DNA of 64,000 nucleotides from Paenibacillus macerans (lineage in GTDB: Bacteria > Bacillota > Bacilli > Paenibacillales > Paenibacillaceae): positions 186,001-250,000 of the forward strand of contig NZ_JAMBOE010000003.1 of the NCBI RefSeq assembly GCF_023715465.1, written 5' to 3'. This document shows positions 34,975 to 43,365 of this stretch, piece after piece. The notes beneath the pieces were generated by a model. It was not told where the DNA came from. It did not search any database and saw only the letters and a program-made list of their open reading frames with translations. Numbering within the stretch: position 1 is the stretch's first letter; each line of letters opens with the position of its first letter. The translations under genes were made by a program, and so were the position numbers.

Positions 34975-36840
34975 TTACCGCCCCGCATCCTTAAGCAAAA
35001 TCCGCTTGAACTCCCCAAACGTTTCGGCCTCGCAAAGGCGGATCATCAGGGACGAATCGTGGACGATTTCCTGGATCAGCAGCAGCAAATCCCGCGCCTC
35101 GCTGCTTTTGGCCTGGGCGATCACGAACACGACTTTCACCGGGACGCCCTCCCAGTCGATTTGTTTCTTCAGGATGCCCACGCCAACTTTGGTGACCGCC
35201 GAGCACAGCTCGATCGGATGAACGAGCGCAATCAAATTGCCGAAAGCGGTGCTGCCCAAATTTTCGCGGATCAGGCACAGTTCCTCGAAATCGGGCGGGG
35301 TAATGCCGGTTTCGGCGATGCGGGCGCACATTTTTTGGATCGCCTCCTGCTTCGTCCCGGCGGATAAAGCCCCATAAAACAAGTCCTCGGAAAAATACCG
35401 CCCAATCAGCCGCTCTTTTTCCTTCCGCTTCTGGTAAACCGTAAGCTTCGCTTTATCTTCATCGGTAAAAAAGGGGCTGATAATCTCCACCGGAATACCG
35501 CCGATCTCTACCGGCACGGTGGAAAAGACGATATCAGGGGCAAATTTCACCACTTCCTCTTTGTTGAACAGTGAAAACGTCTTGACGAAATGGGCGTTCG
35601 GAAACGTATGCTCGATTTTAAACTTAAGCAGCTCCGCCGTTCCCTGGCCCGTCGTGCAGACGATGGCGATCCGGTCAAAGTGGATTTTGCCCCTCTGAAC
35701 ATCCCGTTCGAGCGCCAGACCGATATGCATTGTCAGGTAAGCGATATCGTCGTCGATCAGCTTTTTCTGGTAAATCCGCTGAATTTCTTCGGCCAGCAGC
35801 ACAGCCAGGTTAAAAGCAAAGGGAAACTGCTGCTTGATCTCCCGCAGAATCGGATTTTTCAAATGCACGTCGTTGTGCAGACGGCCGATCAAAGGCTCCA
35901 AATGGAACACCAGCCCGCTGCGCAGCCGGCTGTCATCCCATAACGACACATCATAAACTTGCTCGATCTTTTGCAGAAACGCGTCGATGATCATCTCGAT
36001 TTTCACCCGGGTGTCCTTTAGCGCGTCCTGTTTGATCGAACTGATCTGGCCGATCAGATACGAGTACAGGTACGTTTTCTCGGAGGCCGGAAGCGTTAGC
36101 TTCAGCTCCCGCTCCAAACCGCCGAGAATGGCGTCCGTCAGGTGAAAATCGGGGCTGTCCTCATACCCGCCGCTCCTCTCCAGCTGGATGACATGGCCGA
36201 TAGCGCAGCGTCTGAGCATGATTTTGATATGATAGATCAAATTTTCCAGCATGATGTCCGAACACCGGATACTGCGGGCTTGAAATTCACCCACTACGAT
36301 GCGTTCGACGGCTTGAAATTCACCCGGCCGCAGATACTGCTCCTCATGCAGCAGCGAAGCGATCGCCAGCCTTTTGCCCAACTCCTCCCCGGCGATTTTC
36401 ATCCCGTGGTGCGGCTTGGCCTTAAGTGTAAGGCCAAACGGCTTCATCTGCTCCTTCATTTTGCCGAGTACGCCGTTCAGCTTGCTTTTGCTGATATAGA
36501 AACGCTCGCTGATGTTCTCCATCGTCACATAACCCGGCAGATCGATCATCAAGCGGAACACCTGCACCGCCAGCGCCTGCTCCGAAGCCCCCGCCTCCTC
36601 GGCAGCCCGCTTGATCGCCGGCTTGTCTCCGCCTTCAAGCACGTATCCTCTGCCGCGTATTAATGTGATTTCCGCCGCAAACTGCCGCAGGGATACGTTG
36701 ATTTTCCGGACCATGCTGCGCAGCGTTTTATCGCTGACGTCTAAGCTGAGCATCAATTGTTTGAGCGCCAGCGGCTGCTCGTTATCCAGAAACAGCTTTA
36801 AGAGGTTCGTTTCTTTTTCGGTTAAGTTCACCTGGATCAT
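34975..36840 (-). CDS. PRD-containing transcriptional regulator with PTS EIIB and EIIA-like domains (LicR/MtlR type)
   Basis: This 621-residue regulator is controlled by PTS phosphorylation. Two N-terminal helix-turn-helix regions (about 5-75 and 85-150) are followed by PRD1 (about 175-280) and PRD2 (about 290-400, ending DDDIAYLTMHIGLALER), then an EIIB-gat-like domain with Cys in IAIVCTTGQGTAELLKF and a C-terminal EIIA-type domain with His in ALVHPIELCS. These are the phospho-sites through which sugar availability would be read. It follows the sulfatase by 17 bases in the same direction and belongs with the cellobiose/lactose-type PTS upstream. The ATG at 36840 has only a weak GTTAGG before it, so the start is less certain. 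Confidence 0.92.
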   Translation of the reverse strand: MIQVNLTEKETNLLKLFLDNEQPLALKQLMLSLDVSDKTLRSMVRKINVSLRQFAAEITLIRGRGYVLEGGDKPAIKRAAEEAGASEQALAVQVFRLMIDLPGYVTMENISERFYISKSKLNGVLGKMKEQMKPFGLTLKAKPHHGMKIAGEELGKRLAIASLLHEEQYLRPGEFQAVERIVVGEFQARSIRCSDIMLENLIYHIKIMLRRCAIGHVIQLERSGGYEDSPDFHLTDAILGGLERELKLTLPASEKTYLYSYLIGQISSIKQDALKDTRVKIEMIIDAFLQKIEQVYDVSLWDDSRLRSGLVFHLEPLIGRLHNDVHLKNPILREIKQQFPFAFNLAVLLAEEIQRIYQKKLIDDDIAYLTMHIGLALERDVQRGKIHFDRIAIVCTTGQGTAELLKFKIEHTFPNAHFVKTFSLFNKEEVVKFAPDIVFSTVPVEIGGIPVEIISPFFTDEDKAKLTVYQKRKEKERLIGRYFSEDLFYGALSAGTKQEAIQKMCARIAETGITPPDFEELCLIRENLGSTAFGNLIALVHPIELCSAVTKVGVGILKKQIDWEGVPVKVVFVIAQAKSSEARDLLLLIQEIVHDSSLMIRLCEAETFGEFKRILLKDAGR

Positions 36841-36857
36841 CCTAACGTGTCGATCAT

Positions 36858-38315
36858 TTATGTCCTCTGGTCATACCGGTGCGGAACGACATCCCCCGTT
36901 TCGAAAAAACACTTAAGCATCCGTTCTTTAAACTTGGCGACCAGCGGCGCGTATGCCGGGTCATCGATCAAGTTGTTCCGTTCATAAGGGTCCTGCTCCA
37001 TATCGTAAAACTCGTCTTGCTCGTAATGCCGGTAGACGTATTTATATCTCTGATCGCGAATCATCATCGCCTTGGTATGCTGGGGCAGCTGCTCCTGCTC
37101 TACCGTCCTGGCCCAATATTCATTGCTTGGCGTGTGCCCGGCGTCCATGCAATGGTTTTCCCCCTCCAGGCGTCCGCCTTCGGCAAACACGACGTCCCGC
37201 AGCTCATCCTCCCCTTCCAGCACCCGGCGCAACGATTTGCCGAAATGGGTATAGTCCGGCTTAATTTCCAGCAAATCCAGCAAGGTAGCCTGGATGTCGA
37301 TCAGTTCGGTCAGCGCGGAGGTAGTGCGCGGCTTAACTTCGATGCTTGCCGGCGGCTTGATGATGAGTGGGACCCGGGTCAGCATATCCTCAAACGTATT
37401 TTGGTTTTTCTCGGCAATTTCGTAATCGCCCGTATAATCGCCGTGATCGCTGAAAAAAACGACAAGCGTGTCGTCATAAACGCCTTTTGCCTTAAGCGCC
37501 TCCAGCAGCCGTCCGATATAGGCGTCCAGCTCCGTGCCCATCGCATAGTATACCCGCTTCATTTCCTGCAAACGCTCGTCGGACCATTCGTACAGCTTCT
37601 GATTGCGGCGGATGCCCCGCAAAATCGCCGGTTTCTTGGCCCACTCTTCTTCGGTGAGGCGAACGGGGGCCGGTACCTTCTCCCCGTCGATCCGGTCGTA
37701 CCACTCCCGGGTTACGGCGTACGGGGGATGCGGCAGCGCCAGCGCCAGATAAAGGCAAAACGGCTCCTCCTGCTCATAATCCTCCACAAATTCAATCGCA
37801 TGTTCAATTTGCTCCCGGTCGATCCGCTTGTCGTCCTCAATCACCCCGCGGAAGTGGGAATAATCGTATTCCTTGGGGCTGGGCCCCGGCTCGGCCGCCG
37901 CTGCTTGCTGCTGCGCTTTCCGTACTCTCATTTGCTGAAAAAAAGCTCTGTACCGGTCGTCCCTGGTCGAACAGTAGTCGCTCACATCCGCATCGGCCCG
38001 CAGGAAATCGTTCCTTCCGCCCCAGTACACATGATAACCGTCTTGTTTCAGCGTCCGCAAAATATTGGCCTCTTCCGGTCCCATTAAATGATGCATCGTA
38101 CGAAAGCCCCGCGTATGCGGATACCACCCGGACAGAAACGAGCAGCGGCTCGGCACGCAGACCGGGAGCTGGCAATACGCGTTGGAAAAGCTGACCCCTT
38201 CCTTGGCCAGCTCGTCCAGGTTGGGCGTGACGGCCGCTGCGCAGCCGGTGTAGCCGATGGAATCGGCTCTCCATTGGTCGGCGACGACCATGACAATATT
38301 CGGTTTCTTCGGCAT
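36858..38315 (-). CDS. Sulfatase, Cys-type, family S1
   Basis: This roughly 485-residue sulfate-ester hydrolase starts at ATG 38315, preceded by AAAGGAGGG. An in-frame ATG 54 bases upstream lacks a ribosome site. The metal ligands open with NIVMVVADQWRADSIG (6-21). The formylglycine site is C53-V-P-S-R57 in LPVCVPSRCSFLSGWYP. FFSDHGDYTGDYEIAEKNQ at about 300 provides further metal and sulfate ligands. It is cytoplasmic, since no signal peptide is seen. It lies between the PTS genes and the PRD regulator on the same strand, which suggests that the PTS imports a sulfated disaccharide or sugar that this enzyme desulfates. That link is inferred from context. Confidence 0.93.
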   Translation of the reverse strand: MPKKPNIVMVVADQWRADSIGYTGCAAAVTPNLDELAKEGVSFSNAYCQLPVCVPSRCSFLSGWYPHTRGFRTMHHLMGPEEANILRTLKQDGYHVYWGGRNDFLRADADVSDYCSTRDDRYRAFFQQMRVRKAQQQAAAAEPGPSPKEYDYSHFRGVIEDDKRIDREQIEHAIEFVEDYEQEEPFCLYLALALPHPPYAVTREWYDRIDGEKVPAPVRLTEEEWAKKPAILRGIRRNQKLYEWSDERLQEMKRVYYAMGTELDAYIGRLLEALKAKGVYDDTLVVFFSDHGDYTGDYEIAEKNQNTFEDMLTRVPLIIKPPASIEVKPRTTSALTELIDIQATLLDLLEIKPDYTHFGKSLRRVLEGEDELRDVVFAEGGRLEGENHCMDAGHTPSNEYWARTVEQEQLPQHTKAMMIRDQRYKYVYRHYEQDEFYDMEQDPYERNNLIDDPAYAPLVAKFKERMLKCFFETGDVVPHRYDQRT

Positions 38316-38363
38316 AGGTAGTCCCTCCTTTGCTCTATAAAATTGCGTGTTAAAGAAATGCGA

Positions 38364-38419
38364 GTTCAAAAAGCCGGGTTTCTAGGACTACTTCGTCATA
38401 GGAAGACGACTTTTTGAAC
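38364..38419. repeat. Long hairpin between PTS IIB gene and sulfatase
   Basis: GTTCAAAAAGCCG (38364-38376) and CGACTTTTTGAAC (38407-38419) pair with one mismatch around a 30-base loop that includes ACTTCGTC. It could act as a weak terminator for the PTS genes or be a copy of a dispersed hairpin repeat. Similar CGACTTCGT words occur in the 63-base repeats at 40446. Confidence 0.6.
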
Positions 38420-38431
38420 AACCTCTAAAAG

Positions 38432-38737
38432 TTAGGCTTGCACCAGTTCCATCGCCCGCTTAAGCACCTTATCCCCTTTGGACAGGGCGTAGTCGCGGCT
38501 GTCGATCACTTCGCACGGCTTGCCTTTGGCCGTGCATGTTTTTTCCACCGAGCGCAGCTTATGGCGAATCTGCGGGCCGAGCAGCACAACGTCGAAATCG
38601 TCGATTAAAGCTTCCAATTGATCCACCGGATGCGCTTCTACCTTCCAGTCCGCCCGCTCGGGGCCAAAGGCGTCGCGTATGCTTTTCTCCAAAATACTGG
38701 TGGAAATTCCGCCTGCACAAACCAATAAAATATTCAT
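38432..38737 (-). CDS. PTS lactose/cellobiose-type EIIB
   Basis: This 101-residue phosphocarrier accepts phosphate from EIIA on Cys7 in the motif LLVCAGGISTSIL and passes it to the sugar carried by EIIC. The length and the P-loop-like segment are typical of the cellobiose/chitobiose/lactose EIIB family. The start ATG follows directly on the TAA stop of the EIIA gene, with GGAGG ten bases upstream inside that gene's end, so translation is coupled. Confidence 0.94.
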   Translation of the reverse strand: MNILLVCAGGISTSILEKSIRDAFGPERADWKVEAHPVDQLEALIDDFDVVLLGPQIRHKLRSVEKTCTAKGKPCEVIDSRDYALSKGDKVLKRAMELVQA

Positions 38738-39055
38738 TTAAAGCACCTCCGTTAATTTTTCAACCAAATCGCGAATCGTCAGGGTTGTCATCAAATGGTC
38801 TTGGGCATGAACCACCAATACGGACATCTCGACCTTTTGGCCGTTGGACTCGCCGGTCATCAGCGAGGTTTGACTGCGATGCGCCTGGCGCAGCAAGGAG
38901 TTTGCCTCCTCGAACAGTTCCCGTATTTTCTCTTCATTTTTCGGCTTGACATAGTCCATCGCTTCCAGGAGAAGCCCCCGGGCCGCCCCGCTTGATGAGA
39001 TCATTTCCATGCAAATTTGTTCCAAATTGATTTCATGATTAGTCTCCATTCCCAT
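38738..39055 (-). CDS. PTS lactose/cellobiose-type EIIA
   Basis: This 105-residue helical EIIA is phosphorylated by HPr on His83 in VVHAQDHLMTT. The family signature, a His followed by Asp and His, is present. Trimeric helical bundles of this class normally work with the EIIB encoded next. Either the ATG at 39055 or the one six bases later could be used; both follow AAAGGATG. It lies 36 bases downstream of the EIIC gene in the same operon. Confidence 0.93.
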   Translation of the reverse strand: MGMETNHEINLEQICMEMISSSGAARGLLLEAMDYVKPKNEEKIRELFEEANSLLRQAHRSQTSLMTGESNGQKVEMSVLVVHAQDHLMTTLTIRDLVEKLTEVL

Positions 39056-39091
39056 TCATCCTTTATTCAGATTTAAGATGTAGCTTGGCGT

Positions 39092-40429
39092 TCATTCCCC
39101 TGTCGCGGCCAGACGTTCCTCTTCCTGTTCCTCGGCCACCATTTTGCTCTCGAGGCGTTTGTAAAACGGATAATAGATGATCACATCCACCACAATGATG
39201 AAGAGCGCCACCAGACCGGCCTTCACCGAAGCCGACGCGGCCATGGCGATCAGGATCACCGGCGTTTGCGCCGGCACGTTCAGGATCGGTGCGTTAAGCA
39301 TATCGAACCAGTGAAAAGCCGCATAAGTAATCACCGTATTGACCGCAGGCACCAGCAGGAACGGAATCAACAGTCTGGTATTTAGCGGAATCGGCGTACC
39401 GAACATCGTCGGTTCACTGATGTTGAATATGGCCGGCAAAATGCCGATCTTCCCGACCTGGCGAAGCCCTTTGGACTTACTGCGGGTATTCAGCAGGGCC
39501 AATGCAAACACCCCGGCGCCGCCGATGGCGATAAAGCCGAAATGAACGGGCGTCGTAAACACCTTGTCATATGGCAGGCCCGCAGAATAATTGTTCAGGT
39601 TGGAAACGATATTTTGGATTTCGATCGGCAAAATGATCGGCATGACAATGCTTCCGCCATGAATGCCCAGAAACCAGAACAAATTGATCAGCACCATGAA
39701 AAACCCGACCATGTAGACGTTGTCAAAGTTATGCACAAGCGGCCCGAACAAGTTGGTGATCAGCTGCGACAAATGAGCGCCCGTCAAGGCGAGCAAAAGC
39801 TTGTCCAACCCGACGAAGACAATGACCGCCGCAATGCCGGGAAGAATGGCATTAAACGACGTTTGCACGTAATTCGGGACAGAATCGGGAAAGCGGAACC
39901 CGATCTTTTTCGTTTGGAAGAAACGGATCAGCTCGACGGTAATGATCGTGATCACAATTCCCGAAAAGATACCGGATGAGCCAAACGCCGACATCGCCAC
40001 CTGAAGCGTGGGCGCATCGTTAACCATGACCGTTTGCGGCTGGCCGACGAGCATGAAATATATCATCGCGCTGTTGATGACGGCTCCGGTTTCATTTAAT
40101 TTGTAGTGCCGCGCCAGGTTAAAAGTAAAAGCCAACGTGAAAGCGATGCCAATGATGCCCGTGGAAATATCGTTGATGCCGCGAAGCCAGGCATTTTGTT
40201 CGCCCCACGCCGCCCAGCCCTGGAGCAGGGACGGAATGAACCCGGATGATTCCAAAATGACTTGCGGGATGGGAGGTTTGCCGATGATCACGGCGATCGC
40301 TCCGACGATCGTAAGTGTAAGCGTGGATAAAATGGCCGTCATGATCGAACGCAAATAGCGGTTGTTTGACGCCCAGTCCGCAACCGGTGCCATGATTCCC
40401 TCAATCCGTTCCAACATTCTGTCGAACAT
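39092..40429 (-). CDS. PTS lactose/cellobiose-type EIIC permease
   Basis: This 445-residue membrane permease transports and phosphorylates a disaccharide such as a cellobiose-, lactose- or chitobiose-like sugar. It has about ten hydrophobic segments and the family phrases FLGIHGGSIVMPIILP and FNISEPTMFGTPIPLN, the second of which holds the substrate-binding Glu. The start has AAGGAGGG six bases upstream. It is the first gene of a leftward operon EIIC-EIIA-EIIB, followed by sulfatase and PRD regulator. Two 63-base tandem repeats lie directly upstream, between the gene and its probable promoter. Confidence 0.94.
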   Translation of the reverse strand: MFDRMLERIEGIMAPVADWASNNRYLRSIMTAILSTLTLTIVGAIAVIIGKPPIPQVILESSGFIPSLLQGWAAWGEQNAWLRGINDISTGIIGIAFTLAFTFNLARHYKLNETGAVINSAMIYFMLVGQPQTVMVNDAPTLQVAMSAFGSSGIFSGIVITIITVELIRFFQTKKIGFRFPDSVPNYVQTSFNAILPGIAAVIVFVGLDKLLLALTGAHLSQLITNLFGPLVHNFDNVYMVGFFMVLINLFWFLGIHGGSIVMPIILPIEIQNIVSNLNNYSAGLPYDKVFTTPVHFGFIAIGGAGVFALALLNTRSKSKGLRQVGKIGILPAIFNISEPTMFGTPIPLNTRLLIPFLLVPAVNTVITYAAFHWFDMLNAPILNVPAQTPVILIAMAASASVKAGLVALFIIVVDVIIYYPFYKRLESKMVAEEQEEERLAATGE

Positions 40430-40445
40430 TGCAGACCCTCCTTAA

Positions 40446-40571
40446 AGTTTTGTGAGCGTTACTTCCTGAAACGACTTCGTACAAAACTCGCTTCGGAAGC
40501 ATAGGCTTAGTTTTGTGAGCGTTACTTCCTGAATCGACTTCGTACAAAACTCGCCTCGGAAGCATAAGCTT
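40446..40571. repeat. Two 63-bp tandem repeats upstream of the PTS operon
   Basis: The units at 40446-40508 and 40509-40571 differ at about four positions. Each begins AGTTTTGTGAGCGTTACTTC and contains ACAAAACT, so the start and an internal octamer are inverted complements (AGTTTTGT/ACAAAACT) and each unit can fold into a hairpin. They lie within the probable leader of the EIIC gene. Confidence 0.92.
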
Positions 40572-40704
40572 TTGTTGTTATAGTTCAATTATATTACCAA
40601 TGACAGCGCATTCAATTTGCGTTTTTTCCGAATGAAACGGAAAAAACACGATGAATGCCGCATCTGCCGGACGGTATTTTCATTAGCGAAATGACATATA
40701 TATA

Positions 40705-40734
40705 TTGCAAAATGTCCGATATATGTTTTATACT
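40705..40734 (+). promoter_or_regulatory. Promoter of the DUF6773/Xre operon
   Basis: TTGCAA (40705-40710), an 18-base spacer and TATACT (40729-40734) precede the membrane protein gene by about 32 bases. ACATATATAT before it and ATATATGT within the spacer form a dyad that could bind the small Xre regulator. Confidence 0.5.
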
Positions 40735-40766
40735 GTGACTAAGCAAATCTGAAAGGAGACATCACG

Positions 40767-41267
40767 ATGAAATGGTTCGACAAAAAAGGAACGGTGCGCG
40801 ATGAGCGCATTGAGCAGTTAAAAAACCGGATTTATAAGGAAATTTACGTGCTGATCGCGATCATTTGCAGCGTCTCCGTCCTTTGGAAGACCTTTGCCTA
40901 CCGCGGTGAACAATCCATGCTGCTCGAAGTCATCATCCTGCTGGCAAGCAGCTTGTATTACGGCGTCCGCAGCATCGCGCTCGGCATTTATTCGGATGAG
41001 GTCGAGGTTTATGAACAAAGCGGCAAACGTTCCTACGGTAAACGCACCTTATTTACGGGGCTCGCCATCGGACTTGTGCTGGCCCTGCTGATTGGCATCC
41101 GCAGCGCTGTCCTGTACGGCGATGAGAACACTTACCTAAAGTACTTTGTGTTGGTATTTTTGGTTTCGATCGGGCTGTATATTCCGCTTTTTGCCGGAGG
41201 TTTGACGCTGATGCATTTTATGGCCAACAAGCTGAGCCGCAAAGCATCGCAAAGTGACCAAGAGTAA
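40767..41267 (+). CDS. DUF6773-like membrane protein
   Basis: This 166-residue protein has four hydrophobic segments: about 26-42 (EIYVLIAIICSVSVLWK), 54-72, 93-112 and 125-150. The amino and carboxyl ends are charged, and the pattern and length fit the DUF6773 family of small Bacillota membrane proteins. Such genes are commonly followed by a short Xre-type regulator, as here 36 bases downstream. Its function is unknown. AAAGGAGA precedes the start. Confidence 0.75.
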   Translation: MKWFDKKGTVRDERIEQLKNRIYKEIYVLIAIICSVSVLWKTFAYRGEQSMLLEVIILLASSLYYGVRSIALGIYSDEVEVYEQSGKRSYGKRTLFTGLAIGLVLALLIGIRSAVLYGDENTYLKYFVLVFLVSIGLYIPLFAGGLTLMHFMANKLSRKASQSDQE

Positions 41268-41303
41268 CCCGGCGGCCAAGGGAAGGGAGACAGGTGATTT
41301 TGC

Positions 41304-41507
41304 ATGAAAAATATCCGATTAAAGATGGCCCGGGTCGAAAAAGACTTATCCCAGGAAGAGCTGGCCAAGATCGTAGGCGTGTCGCGGCAAACGATCGGCT
41401 TGATCGAACTAGGCAAATACAATCCCACCCTCAGCTTGTGCATCGCCATCTGCAAGGCGTTGTCCCGCACGCTTGACGAGCTGTTTTGGGAAGAGGATTC
41501 ATCCTGA
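41304..41507 (+). CDS. Small Xre-type helix-turn-helix regulator
   Basis: This 67-residue protein is almost entirely an HTH_3 domain: LSQEELAKIVGVSRQTIGLIELGKYNPTLSL, followed by ICKALSRTLDELFW. It resembles the YgzD/YozG group of single-domain repressors. It probably regulates itself and the upstream membrane protein gene. GGGAGACAGG precedes the start. Confidence 0.88.
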   Translation: MKNIRLKMARVEKDLSQEELAKIVGVSRQTIGLIELGKYNPTLSLCIAICKALSRTLDELFWEEDSS

Positions 41508-41632
41508 ACGCCCGGGTCATGTTTCCAAATTTCAAGTGGTGGGGGAGAACATTTTGATGAAACAACAGACTTTCAACCTGGAAATCGGCGCTTGACAGCC
41601 GGCTACCTGGAGCGAACCGAGCGTCGGCCTTA

Positions 41633-41839
41633 AAAATAGCGGAACTTTATGTGCTTATTATCCGGAGCCAAGTCTGTTCATCCCATTAGCGGCATTTTAT
41701 GTACTTATTTTCCTGTGAGAGGTTCAGAACGCTGGCATTTCCTTGCGACAGGGGAAAATAGCGACATAAATTTCTTCTATTTCCCTCGAATTGATGGATA
41801 TCACCGGAATAGCGACATTTTTTGTCCTTATATTTTTCG
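41633..41839. repeat. Dispersed repeat, TAGCGGCATTTTATGTACTTAT family, copy E
   Basis: It aligns with 34303-34507 over its length. TAGCGGCATTTTATGTACTT is identical in both, and the shared blocks appear in the same order. The stretch from 41508 to the chromate genes contains only this repeat and the terminator after it, and no supported gene. Confidence 0.8.
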
Positions 41840-41870
41840 ATAGGCAACCAGTTTCTCAGGTAAGTAAACA

Positions 41871-41908
41871 ACAGGGGCTTCCTAATCAGCTAATTAGGAG
41901 GCCCCTGT
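41871..41908. terminator. Terminator after chromate transporter operon
   Basis: ACAGGGGCTTCCTAAT (41871-41886) pairs with ATTAGGAGGCCCCTGT (41893-41908) with one mismatch and a six-base loop. T-rich sequence on both sides makes it effective in both directions. Confidence 0.85.
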
Positions 41909-41909
41909 T

Positions 41910-42443
41910 TTAAAACAGCACGATTCCCGCGACGGCGGACAGCAAAATAACCGCAAAGGGATGAACTTTGTATTTGGTCACCAAGGCAAGACTTCCGGTA
42001 ATGAGCAGCAGCGTTCCGGCCATGGACCAGCTCAGCAATGGTTCGCTCCGCCCGCTGAGTCCGAAGTTGATGGCGGCGTAAATAATTAGGCCAGTAACGA
42101 TCGGACGCAAGCCATAAAACGATGATTTGACCCAATCGTTGCTCTGCAGTTTCAGGAAGGAGGCCGTAAGCAGGATGACGATAATAAGCGATGGCAAAAT
42201 GATGCCAACCGTGGCCACAATCGCTCCCAAAATGCCCGCCTGCGAATATCCGATCAGCGTGGCGGCATTCGTAGCGATAGAACCCGGGGCCATCCCCGCC
42301 AAAGCAACGATCTCCTGAAATTCCCCGGCATCCACCCATCCCATGGCGGCCACCTCCCGCTGGATCAGCGTCATGACCGCGTAGCCGCCGCCAAAGGAAA
42401 TGAGCCCTACCTTGATAAAGATCAAAAACAGCTGCCAAAGCAT
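41910..42443 (-). CDS. Chromate transporter subunit, short-chain CHR family
   Basis: This 177-residue single-domain CHR protein has about five to six membrane helices and the family pattern KVGLISFGGGYAVMTLIQRE near the start, then GMAPGSIATNAATLIGY. Short-chain CHR proteins work as heteromeric pairs of opposite topology, and the partner gene lies 13 bases upstream. Export of chromate is the described activity for some pairs, but many homologues are untested, so the substrate here is uncertain. Confidence 0.9.
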   Translation of the reverse strand: MLWQLFLIFIKVGLISFGGGYAVMTLIQREVAAMGWVDAGEFQEIVALAGMAPGSIATNAATLIGYSQAGILGAIVATVGIILPSLIIVILLTASFLKLQSNDWVKSSFYGLRPIVTGLIIYAAINFGLSGRSEPLLSWSMAGTLLLITGSLALVTKYKVHPFAVILLSAVAGIVLF

Positions 42444-42456
42444 CGATGATCACCCT

Positions 42457-43092
42457 TTAGATGTAGTATTCCGGGAAATGAAGCTCCTGTTTTTCCTCGT
42501 TCCGCGCCTTTTCCGTCCGCACGGACATCCCGCATTTTCGCTTAAGCAACACAACCGCGATCCCGGCGATCGGCCCTCCCAAAATAAGATAAAACGAATG
42601 AATGCCGGTAAATAGGAGGAGCGCAACCGCGATTCCCGCGATCACCAGCGTGGCCGCATCCAGAACGGAGGATTTCCACATCTTGAAGGCGGCTACGATG
42701 ATCAAGGAAACGACCGCGGCGTGAATGCCTTTTAATGCGGCTGCCACTTTTGCGTTATCTTTGAAAATGTAGTTTAGTATGCTCAAGAGAAAAACGATAA
42801 TAAACGTAGGCAGCGTAATCGCGGTTACGGCCGTCACGGCCCCGGGGATTCCACCCAGCCGATAGCCGATGAAAGCCGCGGAATTGACGGCCACGCCGCC
42901 GGGGGCTGATCCTGAAATGGACACCATGTCCCCCATTTCTTCTTGGTTCATCCACCCTTTTCTATGAACGATCTCCTCTTCGATCGTCGCGATCATCGCG
43001 TAGCCTCCCCCAAACGTGGAAGGCCCTATTTTTAAGAATACGCAGAAGATTTGCCATAAAGTGTTCATGCGCTGGGTTAGCGTGTGGTTCAT
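42457..43092 (-). CDS. Chromate transporter subunit, short-chain CHR family
   Basis: This 211-residue partner of the downstream CHR protein has the repeat-half signature KIGPSTFGGGYAMIATIEEE near residue 22 and GSAPGGVAVNSAAFIGYRLGG at about 70. The C-terminal tail after the last helix is charged and cytoplasmic. AAAGGGTGAG precedes the ATG at 43092. An alternative ATG nine codons later has no better site. The two genes form a small operon ending at a strong terminator. Confidence 0.9.
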   Translation of the reverse strand: MNHTLTQRMNTLWQIFCVFLKIGPSTFGGGYAMIATIEEEIVHRKGWMNQEEMGDMVSISGSAPGGVAVNSAAFIGYRLGGIPGAVTAVTAITLPTFIIVFLLSILNYIFKDNAKVAAALKGIHAAVVSLIIVAAFKMWKSSVLDAATLVIAGIAVALLLFTGIHSFYLILGGPIAGIAVVLLKRKCGMSVRTEKARNEEKQELHFPEYYI

Positions 43093-43242
43093 CCGAACTC
43101 ACCCTTTTCTGTCTCATCATGTTTTACTAGAAGCTACAAGCATTATAACACATTAATTTCATTTTGGATTAAAGTTATGATAATTTTATAAAAAAGATCA
43201 AAATACGCTTTTTCCAAAGGCTTCCGAACGGCGTTTTTCGCC

Positions 43243-43271
43243 CAACATAATTTCAAAAAGAAATTATGTTG
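43243..43271. promoter_or_regulatory. Perfect 12-bp palindrome upstream of ROK gene
   Basis: CAACATAATTTC and GAAATTATGTTG are exact complements around AAAAA. It lies about 95 bases before the ROK start codon and about 150 bases from the chromate operon start. An AT-rich operator fits better than a terminator because no T run follows. Autoregulation by the ROK protein is a guess. Confidence 0.55.
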
Positions 43272-43365
43272 ATTATTCTGATGAAATTAACTGGAAATAA
43301 CACAAAGTTGCCGTTATACTTGTGATATCCCGACTAATTAACTTGGAAATGGAGAACCGTATATT

